A stretch of 64,000 nucleotides of DNA from Streptomyces rishiriensis (GTDB taxonomy: Bacteria > Actinomycetota > Actinomycetes > Streptomycetales > Streptomycetaceae), in contig NZ_JAUSWV010000002.1 of NCBI RefSeq assembly GCF_030815485.1, positions 1,426,001 through 1,490,000 of the forward strand, read 5' to 3'. This document shows, one piece after another, positions 1 to 7,176 of the stretch. Under the pieces are notes generated by a model. That model worked only from the letters and a program-made list of their open reading frames with translations, did not search any database and was not told where the DNA came from. A program made the position numbers and the translations under genes. Position 1 is the first letter of the stretch; each line of letters opens with the position of its first letter.

Positions 1-83
1 GCCAGATGTCCCGTCATCAGACCAAGGACTCCGACCACTGAAGCGTGCCTGACAACGACCTGGACGCGACCTGGACGGCCCGG

Positions 84-290
84 ACGCGGACCGGACGACA
101 GCGGGACGACGCCCGCACGCGGACCGGACGAGAGCGGGACGATGCCCGCACGCGGACCAGACGAGAGCGGGACGACGCCCGCACGAGAGCCGGTCGACGC
201 CCTCACGCGGACCGGACGACAGCGAGTCGACGCCCGGACGAAGACCGGACGAGAGCGAGTCGACGCCCGGACGAAGACCGGCCGAGGCGC
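84..290. repeat. 33-bp tandem repeat array
   Basis: Units at 84-116, 117-149, 150-182, a shortened 22-bp unit at 183-204, then 205-237 and 238-270, and a partial unit to about 290. Each unit has the form ACGCGGACCGGACGA, then G/C-rich bases, then CGCCCGC/G. 33 bp is eleven codons, so all frames stay open and give spurious Arg/Asp-rich reading frames. The 22-bp unit is exactly two thirds of a period. The array sits upstream of the GNAT gene. The rest of 1-390 shows no gene I can support. Confidence 0.85.
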
Positions 291-390
291 ACGGGGACCG
301 TCCGTCCCGGCTCCGAACGGGCTGCCGCCGTCGCACGCCGTCCGGGCCCCGATTACCGGTGAAGCTCCCGCCTTGGGCAGGATGGTCACC

Positions 391-924
391 ATGACCGAGA
401 TCCGCACCCCCCGCCTCCTCCTCCGCCGATGGCACGACGACGACCTCGTGCCCATGGCCGACATCAACGCGGATCCGCACGTCATGCGCTGGGTCGACGA
501 CGGCTCGGTTCTCGATCTGGAGCAGACGGCGGAGGCGATCGAGCAGTGGGAGGAGGAGTGGGACGAGGAGGGCTTCGGGCTCTTCGCCGTGGAGCTCCTC
601 GCCTCGGGCGAACTGGCCGGCTTCACGGGCCTGTCCATGCCCGGGTTCCTGCCGGAGGTACTGCCCGACGTGGCGATCAGCTGGCGGCTCGGATCCCAGT
701 TCTGGGGCCAGGGGTACGCGTCCGAAGCCGCCCACGCGACGCTGGAGTTCGCGCTTCAGGATCGTGGCCTCGACCGCGTCATCAGCATCATCCGGATCGG
801 TGACGAGGCCTCCGAGAACATCAGCCGCAAGCTCGGCATGGCGCCGGAGCGCGAAACGGTGCACCCGGTCCACGGTCACTCGCTGCACGTGCACGCCATC
901 GACCTCACCGAGTTCCACGGGTGA
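391..924 (+). CDS. GNAT family N-acetyltransferase
   Basis: Acetyl-CoA-dependent N-acetyltransferase of the RimJ/RimL-like type (177 aa); the acceptor is unknown. The N-terminus has the usual TPRLLLRRW strand, followed by an acidic segment (QWEEEWDEEG) and the acetyl-CoA-binding region with GQGYASEAAHATLEFA and, near the C-terminus, ENISRKLGM. The open frame continues upstream through the 33-bp repeats, but homology starts only at MTEIRTPRLLL, so I chose ATG 391; ATG 382 is nine bases upstream in frame. Monocistronic as far as I can see. The fold is certain, the substrate is not. Confidence 0.85.
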   Translation: MTEIRTPRLLLRRWHDDDLVPMADINADPHVMRWVDDGSVLDLEQTAEAIEQWEEEWDEEGFGLFAVELLASGELAGFTGLSMPGFLPEVLPDVAISWRLGSQFWGQGYASEAAHATLEFALQDRGLDRVISIIRIGDEASENISRKLGMAPERETVHPVHGHSLHVHAIDLTEFHG

Positions 925-962
925 CCGGGCGGGCCGGCTGAGCGAGGAAGGGGACCGGCCTG

Positions 963-1187
963 ATGGAGTTCGTCCTTTCCGGCCGAGTGATCGAATGGCG
1001 CGGACCGGCCCCGTACTACTTCGTTCCCCTGCCGGACGAGGAGTCCGCCGACGCCCGGATTTCGGCCGCAAGTGCTGGGTCCGGAGTGGCTCGACGAACA
1101 GTCGCTCCGGGTCCTCGGTCCTGGGAGCCCGACCGGATGCCCCCTCAGAAGGACCCTGAAGGGGCATCCGCCCCGACCCGAAGGTGA
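963..1187 (+). pseudogene. Truncated DUF1905-like fragment
   Basis: The first 30 or so residues (LSGRVIEWRGPAPYYFVPLP then DEESAD) match the start of DUF1905 proteins, whose complete domain is about 90-100 residues and continues with a Gly/Trp-rich core. After that point the frame turns into low-complexity Arg/Pro/Ser sequence with no DUF1905 character and stops at residue 74. I read it as a remnant whose 3' part has been lost or scrambled. It could still be translated as a short protein. It lies 38 bp after the GNAT gene. Confidence 0.55.
1135..1169. terminator. Hairpin, probable terminator
   Basis: Arms at 1135-1148 and 1156-1169 pair over 14 bp with one C/A mismatch and a 7-nt loop. No T-tract follows, as is common for Streptomyces terminators. 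It would end transcription of the GNAT and DUF1905 remnant region. Confidence 0.5.
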
Positions 1188-1275
1188 CCGGTCCCGCCTT
1201 CACGCCTCCACCGATCAGCGGACCGTTTTCCGCAAAGACCTTGGCTGAGCAGCCCCCGTGCCCAACACTCGGGCC

Positions 1276-1743
1276 ATGACGCAGCGTGTGGAACTCGCCG
1301 CCGTGATGGACCGGTTGGCCGTCGACGGGTTGGTCACCGACTACGCGGTGGCAGTCGACGACGGTGACTGGACGGCGTACCGGCAACTGTTCACATCGGA
1401 CGGGCGGGCGGACTACCGCTCGGCCGGCGGTATCGAGGGGGACGCCGGGAACGTCTCCTCATGGCTCGCGGAGAACCTGCGGGTGTTCGCGATGCGGCAG
1501 CATCTCATCGTCAACCGCCAGGTGCGCTTCGGGATCCTGGAGCAGGACACGGGCGACACGGCCCGGGTCCAGGCCGACTACGTCAACCCGATGAGGCTGG
1601 CCGCCGGCCACGACGACTCGGCGGCCGGCCCGCCGGACTTCGTCTGCGGCGGCAGGTACTCCTTCGGTCTGCTGCGGACGGACGACGGATGGCGGGTGCG
1701 TGAGGTCGTCGTCCGGGAGAAGTGGCGACGCCTGCCCGCCTGA
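1276..1743 (+). CDS. SnoaL-like nuclear transport factor 2 fold protein
   Basis: 155-aa protein of the SnoaL-like/NTF2 superfamily (limonene-epoxide-hydrolase-like fold), a small alpha+beta barrel that may bind or isomerise a small organic ligand. Family marks are an N-terminal helix with VTDYAVAVDDGDWTAY, then LFTSDGRADYR, the HLIVNRQVRF strand, and a C-terminal FGLLRTDDGWRVREVVVREKWR strand pair. ATG 1276 was preferred to GTG 1258 because homology starts at TQRVELAAVMDRLAV; no strong ribosome site supports either. No catalytic residues can be assigned with confidence. Confidence 0.7.
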   Translation: MTQRVELAAVMDRLAVDGLVTDYAVAVDDGDWTAYRQLFTSDGRADYRSAGGIEGDAGNVSSWLAENLRVFAMRQHLIVNRQVRFGILEQDTGDTARVQADYVNPMRLAAGHDDSAAGPPDFVCGGRYSFGLLRTDDGWRVREVVVREKWRRLPA

Positions 1744-1751
1744 GCCGGCAG

Positions 1752-1803
1752 CAGACGGCAGACGGCAGACGGCAGACGGCAGACGGCAGACGGCAGACGG
1801 CAG
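1752..1803. repeat. 7-bp tandem repeat (CAGACGG)n
   Basis: Seven perfect copies of CAGACGG (1752-1800) plus CAG, beginning 9 bp after the SnoaL-like stop codon. Perfect identity suggests recent slippage, so copy number may vary between strains. Confidence 0.95.
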
Positions 1804-1965
1804 TAAGTACAAAACGGACGGCATGGACGTATGGCGGAAACACGGGCAGAAACACAGTCAGAAGCCGGAGGGTCAGGGGCGGTGGAGCCGATATTCGCGC
1901 GCCCTGTCGGAGATCGTCCGGGGCGCGCACACTGAAGGCACCCCGAGCGGGTAGGGAGGTGCCGT

Positions 1966-3537
1966 ATGAAGACGTTCGGACACTGGCTCACCTCCCCCTG
2001 GCGGCGTACGGCCGTCGCGGCCGTCGCGGGCACGCTGCCCGTGCTCGCGTTCCCGGCACCGGCCCTGTGGTGGTGGGCCTATCTCGCGCTCGTCCCCTGG
2101 ATGCTGCTCGTCCGCTCCGCGCCGACGGGGCGGCGGGCCGCGTTCGACGGATGGAGCGGCGGGTTCGGTTTCATGGTGGCGATGCACCATTGGCTGCTGC
2201 CGAGCCTGCATGTGTTCACCCTGGTCATCGCCGCCCTGCTGGGCGCGCTGTGGGCCCCGTGGGCCTGGCTGGTCCGCCGGTTTCTCGCCACGGACGTGAT
2301 CCCCTCCCGCGCGCGGGTGTTCGCCGCGCTGCTGGTGCTGCCCTCCGGCTGGCTGGCGATCGAACTCGTTCGCTCCTGGCAGGGGCTCGGCGGGCCGTGG
2401 GGCATGCTCGGGGCGAGTCAGTGGCAGGTGGAGCCCGCGCTGCGGCTCGCCTCCGTGGGCGGGGTGTGGCTGCTCAGCTTCCTGGTGGTGGCGGTCAACG
2501 TGTCGGCCACCGTCCTGGTCTCCGTTCCGGCGTCCCGGGCCCCGGCCGTCGCCGGTCTCGTCGCCACCGCCGCCACGGCCTCGGCCGCGTGGATGTGGGC
2601 GCCGCGCCCGGACGCCGGCGGACAGACCCGGATCGCCGTCGTGCAGCCGGGGGTGATCGACGGCCCCGACAGCCGCTTCGACCGCGAGGAACAGCTGACC
2701 CGGCGACTGGTCGGGCAGGACGTGGATCTGATCGTCTGGGGCGAGAGCAGCGTCGGCTACGACCTCGACGACCGGCCCGACCTGGCCCGCCGCCTGGCGG
2801 AGTTGTCCCGCGTCACCGGCGCCGACATCCTCGTCAACGTCGACGCCCGCCGCTCCGACCGGCCCGGCATCTACAAGAGCTCGATGCTCATCGGGCCCGA
2901 GGGCCCGACGGGCGACCGGTACGACAAGATGCGGCTGGTGCCGTTCGGCGAGTACATACCCGCCCGTTCCGTGCTCGGCTGGGTCACCTCCGTCGGCAAG
3001 GCGGCCGGCGAGGACCGGCGGCGCGGCAACGAGCAGGTCGTCGTGGACGCCGGGCACGGGCTGCGGATCGGTCCGATGGTGTGCTTCGAGACGGCGTTTC
3101 CCGACATGAGCCGGCACCTGGCGGACGACGGCGCGGACGTGCTGGTCGCGCAGTCGTCGACCTCCTCCTTCCAGCGGAGCTGGGCGCCCGCGCAGCACGC
3201 CTCGCTCGGCGCGCTGCGCGCCGCGGAGACCGGGCGGCCGTTCGTCCACTCCACCCTCACCGGCGTCTCGGCCGTGTACGACGCGAGTGGCCGACGGGTC
3301 GGCTCGTGGCTCGGCACGCAGGCGAGCACGACGGCCGTCTACGACGTCCCGCTCGCCGATGGCGTCACCCCGTACGTCCGCTACGGCGACTGGCCGGTCC
3401 ACGGCGCCCTGCTGGTGCTGCTGGCCCTCGCGCTCACGGAGGGGGCACGGACGGTCAGGCTGCGGCGGACCGTTCCCGCACCGCTCGGACCACTCGTTCG
3501 CACAACTCGTGAGTCGCCAGCGCGTCCCGGGCGCTGA
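1966..3537 (+). CDS. lnt: Apolipoprotein N-acyltransferase
   Basis: Integral membrane enzyme (523 aa) that N-acylates the amino-terminal cysteine of lipoproteins. The first ~215 residues hold several hydrophobic segments, as in the family. A carbon-nitrogen hydrolase domain follows from ITRIAVVQPG onward. The catalytic triad is visible as Glu260 (WGESS), Lys321 (YDKMRLVPFGEY) and Cys373 (MVCFETAFP). A final membrane segment and a basic tail close it. A GGGAGG ribosome site precedes ATG 1966. The last 83 bp overlap the oppositely oriented oxidoreductase gene. Streptomycetes usually carry two Lnt homologues; this is one. Several lipoproteins in this window are possible substrates. Confidence 0.92.
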   Translation: MKTFGHWLTSPWRRTAVAAVAGTLPVLAFPAPALWWWAYLALVPWMLLVRSAPTGRRAAFDGWSGGFGFMVAMHHWLLPSLHVFTLVIAALLGALWAPWAWLVRRFLATDVIPSRARVFAALLVLPSGWLAIELVRSWQGLGGPWGMLGASQWQVEPALRLASVGGVWLLSFLVVAVNVSATVLVSVPASRAPAVAGLVATAATASAAWMWAPRPDAGGQTRIAVVQPGVIDGPDSRFDREEQLTRRLVGQDVDLIVWGESSVGYDLDDRPDLARRLAELSRVTGADILVNVDARRSDRPGIYKSSMLIGPEGPTGDRYDKMRLVPFGEYIPARSVLGWVTSVGKAAGEDRRRGNEQVVVDAGHGLRIGPMVCFETAFPDMSRHLADDGADVLVAQSSTSSFQRSWAPAQHASLGALRAAETGRPFVHSTLTGVSAVYDASGRRVGSWLGTQASTTAVYDVPLADGVTPYVRYGDWPVHGALLVLLALALTEGARTVRLRRTVPAPLGPLVRTTRESPARPGR

Positions 3538-4366
3538 GCACCTTGCCCGCGCGCACGGCGTCCAGGAAGGCGAGCACCGCCTGCTCGATGCCGCGCTGCC
3601 GAGCCACCGGCACCCAGTCGCCGCGCCGCCGCACGGTCGGCTGACCCTTGTGATCGATCACCTCGGCGAGGTTGACGACCTGGCGCTTGGTGTCCTGGCC
3701 GGACACCTCGAGGATCTCCTCGTTGGAACCGCTGAGCCGGTTCATCACACCGAGCGCGGTGAAGCCGGGCCCGGCGAGCTGGAGGACGACGTGGTGCAGC
3801 AGGCCGTTCTCGGCACGGGCGCGCACGGTGACGTCGTCGACCGGGCCCGGCGCCAGGAAGCGCAGTGTGTCGACGACGTGGATGAAGTCGTCGAGGATCA
3901 TGGTGCGCGGTTCCTCGGGCAGGCCGACCCGGTTCTTCTGCATGAGGATCAGCTCGCGCGGATGGTCGGCGCACTGCGCGTAGCCGGGCGCGAGGCGCCG
4001 GTTGAAGCCGACGGCGAGGGAGACGTTCCGCGCCTCCGCGAGCGTGACGAGCCGCTCGGAATCGGCGAACTCGTAGGCGAGGGGCTTGTCCACGTATGTC
4101 GGCACGCCCGCCTCCAGCAGCCGGGAGACGATCTCGGGGTGGGCGGCGGTGGGCGCGTGCACGAAAGCGGCGTCGAGGCCGGCGGCGAGGAGCGCGTCGA
4201 GGTCGCGGTGGCGCTGCTCCCGCGGCAGGCGCAGGCCGTCGGCGACCCGGTCCAGGGTGGCCGGCGTGCGGGTCTGGAGGTGGAGCTCGACTCCGGGCAG
4301 CGCGCCGAGCACGGGCAGATAAGCCTTCTGCGCGATGTCGCCGAGTCCGATGCAGCCGACCTTCAC
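3455..4366 (-). CDS. Gfo/Idh/MocA family oxidoreductase
   Basis: NAD(P)-dependent dehydrogenase of the glucose-fructose oxidoreductase/inositol dehydrogenase family, 303 aa. The N-terminal Rossmann domain begins with VGCIGLGDIAQKAYLPVL; the family signature EKPLA region appears as VDKPLAYEF (Lys in the usual substrate/cofactor position). The C-terminal alpha/beta domain contains the H-V-V-D-T-L run (FIHVVDTLRFLAPG). It starts at GTG 4366 behind GGGAG. Its 3' end lies antisense to the last 83 bp of lnt, so the two transcripts are convergent and overlapping. The substrate is unknown. Confidence 0.85.
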   Translation of the reverse strand: MKVGCIGLGDIAQKAYLPVLGALPGVELHLQTRTPATLDRVADGLRLPREQRHRDLDALLAAGLDAAFVHAPTAAHPEIVSRLLEAGVPTYVDKPLAYEFADSERLVTLAEARNVSLAVGFNRRLAPGYAQCADHPRELILMQKNRVGLPEEPRTMILDDFIHVVDTLRFLAPGPVDDVTVRARAENGLLHHVVLQLAGPGFTALGVMNRLSGSNEEILEVSGQDTKRQVVNLAEVIDHKGQPTVRRRGDWVPVARQRGIEQAVLAFLDAVRAGKVLSARDALATHELCERVVRAVRERSAAA

Positions 4367-4584
4367 GGGCGCTCCCTCGCTACCTGTCCTACCGCCTGGA
4401 CTACCGTCTACGGCAGCATACGGGGCCCCTCCGGGGCCGCCGCCCGCCGGTCCGCGATGTGCCTGGACGCCCGGCCGGGGTGGGGCGGGCAGGCCCCGGC
4501 GAGGGTCGCCCGAGGACGTGCCCGGCGTCCTGCGCGAGGGAAAACCCGTGGTGGCGGAGGGCGGCTCGAAGACACCATGCGAGT

Positions 4585-5097
4585 ATGACGACGCAACGCA
4601 CCGGGCCCGCCCAGAACGCCGACGAACGCGCCATGCTGGAAGGACGCCTGGACTACCACCGCCAGACCCTGGCGTGGAAGTGCGAGGGGCTCACCGACGC
4701 CCAGTTGCGCACCGCCTCGGTGCAGCCTTCCGGGCTGTCCCTGATGGGGCTCGTGCGGCACATGGCGGAGGTGGAGCGCAGTTGGTTCCGCAGGGTTCTG
4801 GTGGGCGACGGCGCGGGGCCGATCTACTACACGGAACAGGATCCGGACGGCGAGTTCCGTCTCACCGAGCGCGACACCTGGGCGGAGGCCTTCGCCACCT
4901 GGCAGTCCGAGATCGAGGTCGCCCGGCGGTACGCGGCGGGTTTCGCCCTGGCCGAACTCTCGCGCGGTCGGAGCAGATTCACCGACGAGCCGTTCAGCCT
5001 GCGCTGGATCTACACCCACATGATCGAGGAGTACGCCCGTCACAACGGCCACGCCGATCTGATCCGGGAGCGCATCGACGGTTCGACCGGCGAGTGA
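4585..5097 (+). CDS. DinB superfamily (DUF664) protein
   Basis: 170-aa four-helix-bundle protein of the DinB/DUF664 superfamily, often metal-binding and sometimes thiol (mycothiol/bacillithiol)-linked transferases. Visible marks are the helix-1 segment LDYHRQTLAWKCEGLTDAQL, the helix-2 histidine LVRHMAEVERSWFRR, and the C-terminal HMIEEYARHNGHADLIRE with two further histidines, a plausible three-His metal site. ATG 4585 follows a possible -10 (CACCAT, 4573-4578) closely, so the message may be leaderless. This is unrelated to the DNA polymerase IV dinB gene further on. Confidence 0.85.
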   Translation: MTTQRTGPAQNADERAMLEGRLDYHRQTLAWKCEGLTDAQLRTASVQPSGLSLMGLVRHMAEVERSWFRRVLVGDGAGPIYYTEQDPDGEFRLTERDTWAEAFATWQSEIEVARRYAAGFALAELSRGRSRFTDEPFSLRWIYTHMIEEYARHNGHADLIRERIDGSTGE

Positions 5098-5145
5098 CGT
5101 CAGCGCGGGGGGACCGGCTCCCTCGTACGGGGTAGGAGATCACCC

Positions 5146-5703
5146 GTGCGGGGCAACCTCCGCTGCTCCGCTGTTGCTCGGGCGGGCGGAGCCGCCAGAG
5201 TTGCGCGGGTGCAGCGAACGACGACGACTACCGCAACGCTCCTGGTCACCGTGGCCGTCTCGGCCCTGACGGGGTGCCTGAACGTCCAGCGCCCGGCCGT
5301 GCCGGGGCCCGCTCCGGCACCGTCCCAGCCGTCCGTGCCGCGGCCGGAGGGAGGAGCCGAGGTGCAGGTCGTGCAGGCGCCGGCCCGTGAGGCGCTGGAG
5401 ATGGTCGGGCCGTCCCGGAAGCCGGAACCGGACGCACCCGCGTCGCCGGCCCAGCGGCGGCGGACAACGGGGGCGGCGGCGGGGGCCGGTGGCTCCGGAC
5501 CGCCGCCCTCGTCCCGTACCCCGCCGCACAGCCGGCCGGCGCAGCCGGAGGCCCGGCGGCGCGCGCTGCCGCGGGTGGAGCTCCCGGACCTGGAGGAGGA
5601 GGTGCGCGGGAACACCGACGTGTGCGCGCTCGGCAGGAGGTACGGCGGATGGCAGGGCGACAGCCCGGAGGCATCGATCTGCGAGCAGGCCTACGGGCGT
5701 TGA
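5146..5703 (+). CDS. Putative lipoprotein, function unknown
   Basis: 185-aa exported protein. An Arg-rich n-region is followed by a hydrophobic stretch and a lipobox ending ALTGC, so lipidation at that Cys is likely (modified by Lgt/Lsp and possibly the Lnt encoded upstream). The middle is Pro/Ala/Arg-rich and probably disordered. The last ~40 residues (LEEEVRGNTDVCALGRRYGG and a CEQAYGR end) carry two cysteines and look like the conserved part. GTG 5146 is chosen for its AGGAG site seven bases upstream; GTG 5209 is a later alternative. I do not recognise a function. Confidence 0.7.
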   Translation: MRGNLRCSAVARAGGAARVARVQRTTTTTATLLVTVAVSALTGCLNVQRPAVPGPAPAPSQPSVPRPEGGAEVQVVQAPAREALEMVGPSRKPEPDAPASPAQRRRTTGAAAGAGGSGPPPSSRTPPHSRPAQPEARRRALPRVELPDLEEEVRGNTDVCALGRRYGGWQGDSPEASICEQAYGR

Positions 5704-5748
5704 GGGGTCAGGGGGCGTGGACCTCGGGGGACGACCGCCCCGCCGGTC

Positions 5749-6243
5749 TCACCACTCCCACTCGCCGCGCCCCTCCCACTCCCCTTCGTCCTCGTCCTCG
5801 CCCAGTCTCCGTTCCATCCGGCCGATCGCGGCCCGTACGCCGTCCCCGTAGCTGTCGTCCCTGAGTGCCACGGCCGCCGTCCGGGCCCTGCGTACGTGGG
5901 TACGGGCGGCCTCGGCGCGGCCGAGTTTGACGTAGTCCGCCGCCAGGTTGAGGTGCAGCGACGGGTAGAGCGCGCGCACCTCGGCCGAGCCGTCGTGCTC
6001 CTGCGCCGCCGTGAGCGCCCTCAGGTCCCACGCCAGCTCGTCCGAGGGGTCGTCGTGGGTGTCGGCCAGGTAGTGGGCGAGGGTGCAGCGGTGCAGCGGC
6101 GCGCCGCCCTCGCCGAGTTCCGTCCACAGGTCGAGCAGGCGGCGCCTGGCCTCCTCGCGGTCTCCCCCGTGGTGCAGCATCACGACCTGCCCGATCCGCG
6201 TCAGCAGGGCGTCCGACACCGTCTGCCCCTGTCGCTCCGCCAC
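5749..6243 (-). CDS. TPR-like helical repeat protein
   Basis: 164-aa soluble protein of helix-turn-helix repeats resembling tetratricopeptide modules: RIGQVVMLHHGGDREEARRR, CTLAHYLADTHDDPSDEL and LHLNLAADYVKLGRAEAART-like segments. It ends in a Glu/Trp/Gly-rich tail. GTG 6243 is set by an AAGGAGG site and by the loss of homology upstream; the open frame itself continues further into the ung region. It lies 149 bp downstream of ung on the same strand, with a small hairpin (6306-6320) between them. No enzymatic motif is visible; a scaffolding role is inference. Confidence 0.7.
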   Translation of the reverse strand: MAERQGQTVSDALLTRIGQVVMLHHGGDREEARRRLLDLWTELGEGGAPLHRCTLAHYLADTHDDPSDELAWDLRALTAAQEHDGSAEVRALYPSLHLNLAADYVKLGRAEAARTHVRRARTAAVALRDDSYGDGVRAAIGRMERRLGEDEDEGEWEGRGEWEW

Positions 6244-6392
6244 CTCGGCCTCCTTGCGTCGTTGCGACGACGCTAGCCGCAGCCCTGCGCAATCCCGGTC
6301 AGGCGGCACCGTGCCGGTGCGCGGAGGAACCGGCCCGGCGGCAGCCGGCGGGGCGAGGTCCCCTGCGGGCAGGACGGTCGGGCGGAGTCGGA

Positions 6393-7085
6393 TCAGGCCT
6401 GGTCGGCCAGGTTCGGGATCGTCCAGTCGATCGGCTCGTGGCCCTGCTGTGCCACCGCCTCGTTGATCTGCGTGAACGGCCGGGAACCGAAGAACTTCTT
6501 CGCCGACAGCGGCGAGGGGTGGGCGCCCTTGACCACGATGTGCCGGGTCTCGTCGATGAGCGGGAGCTTCTTCTGCGCGTAGTTGCCCCACAGGACGAAG
6601 ACGGCCGGGTCGGGCCGGTCGGCCACCGCGCGGATCACCGCGTCCGTGAACTTCTCCCAGCCCTTGCCCTTGTGCGAGTTCGCCTCGCCGGAGCGCACCG
6701 TGAGGACCGCGTTGAGCAGCAGGACGCCCTGCCGCGCCCACGGCATCAGGTAGCCGTTGTCCGGAATCGGCGCGTCCAGCTCCGCGTGCAGTTCCTTGTA
6801 GATGTTCCGCAGGGACGGCGGGATCTTCACTCCGGGCCGCACCGAGAAGCACAGGCCGTGCCCCTGCCCCTCGCCGTGGTACGGGTCCTGGCCCAGGACG
6901 AGCACCTTCACCCGCTCGTACGGCGTCGCGTCGAGCGCGGCGAAGACCTCCTCGCGCGGGGGGTAGACGGGACCCGCCGCGCGCTCCCCCTCGACGAACT
7001 CCGTCAGCTCCTTGAAGTAGGGCTGCTGGAGCTCGTCGCCCAGAACCCCGCGCCAGGACTCGGGCAGCATGGCGATGTCGGTCAC
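6393..7085 (-). CDS. ung: Uracil-DNA glycosylase (family 1)
   Basis: Removes uracil from DNA in base excision repair; 230 aa. Family motifs are all present: the water-activating loop GQDPYHGEGQGHGLCFSV, the uracil-binding NAVLTVRSGEANSH segment, and the DNA-intercalation loop GAHPSPLSAKKFF. GTG 7085 (VTDIAMLPESW) is preferred over GTG 7112 because GAGG lies eight bases upstream and homologues begin TDIAMLPESW. The next upstream gene on this strand encodes a transport lipoprotein, separated by a terminator hairpin. Confidence 0.93.
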   Translation of the reverse strand: MTDIAMLPESWRGVLGDELQQPYFKELTEFVEGERAAGPVYPPREEVFAALDATPYERVKVLVLGQDPYHGEGQGHGLCFSVRPGVKIPPSLRNIYKELHAELDAPIPDNGYLMPWARQGVLLLNAVLTVRSGEANSHKGKGWEKFTDAVIRAVADRPDPAVFVLWGNYAQKKLPLIDETRHIVVKGAHPSPLSAKKFFGSRPFTQINEAVAQQGHEPIDWTIPNLADQA

Positions 7086-7147
7086 GTCAACGTCCTCGGG
7101 TCGTGCGGTCACTTGCAGAGCACAGAACCTACAGGCGACCACTGACA

Positions 7148-7166
7148 ACCGGCCTTGCGGGCCGGT
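7148..7166 (-). terminator. Terminator hairpin after the peptide-binding gene
   Basis: ACCGGCC (7148-7154) pairs with GGCCGGT (7160-7166) around a 5-nt loop, immediately downstream of the stop of the solute-binding gene on the minus strand and upstream of ung. Confidence 0.5.
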
Positions 7167-7176
7167 CGCCGACCAC

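Noticed and set aside
84-290. CRISPR-like array
   Set aside because: Units are contiguous without unique spacers and no cas genes are nearby.
45-362. 105-aa Arg/Asp/Thr-rich open frame through the 33-bp array
   Set aside because: All frames of the array are open; no ribosome site or homology.
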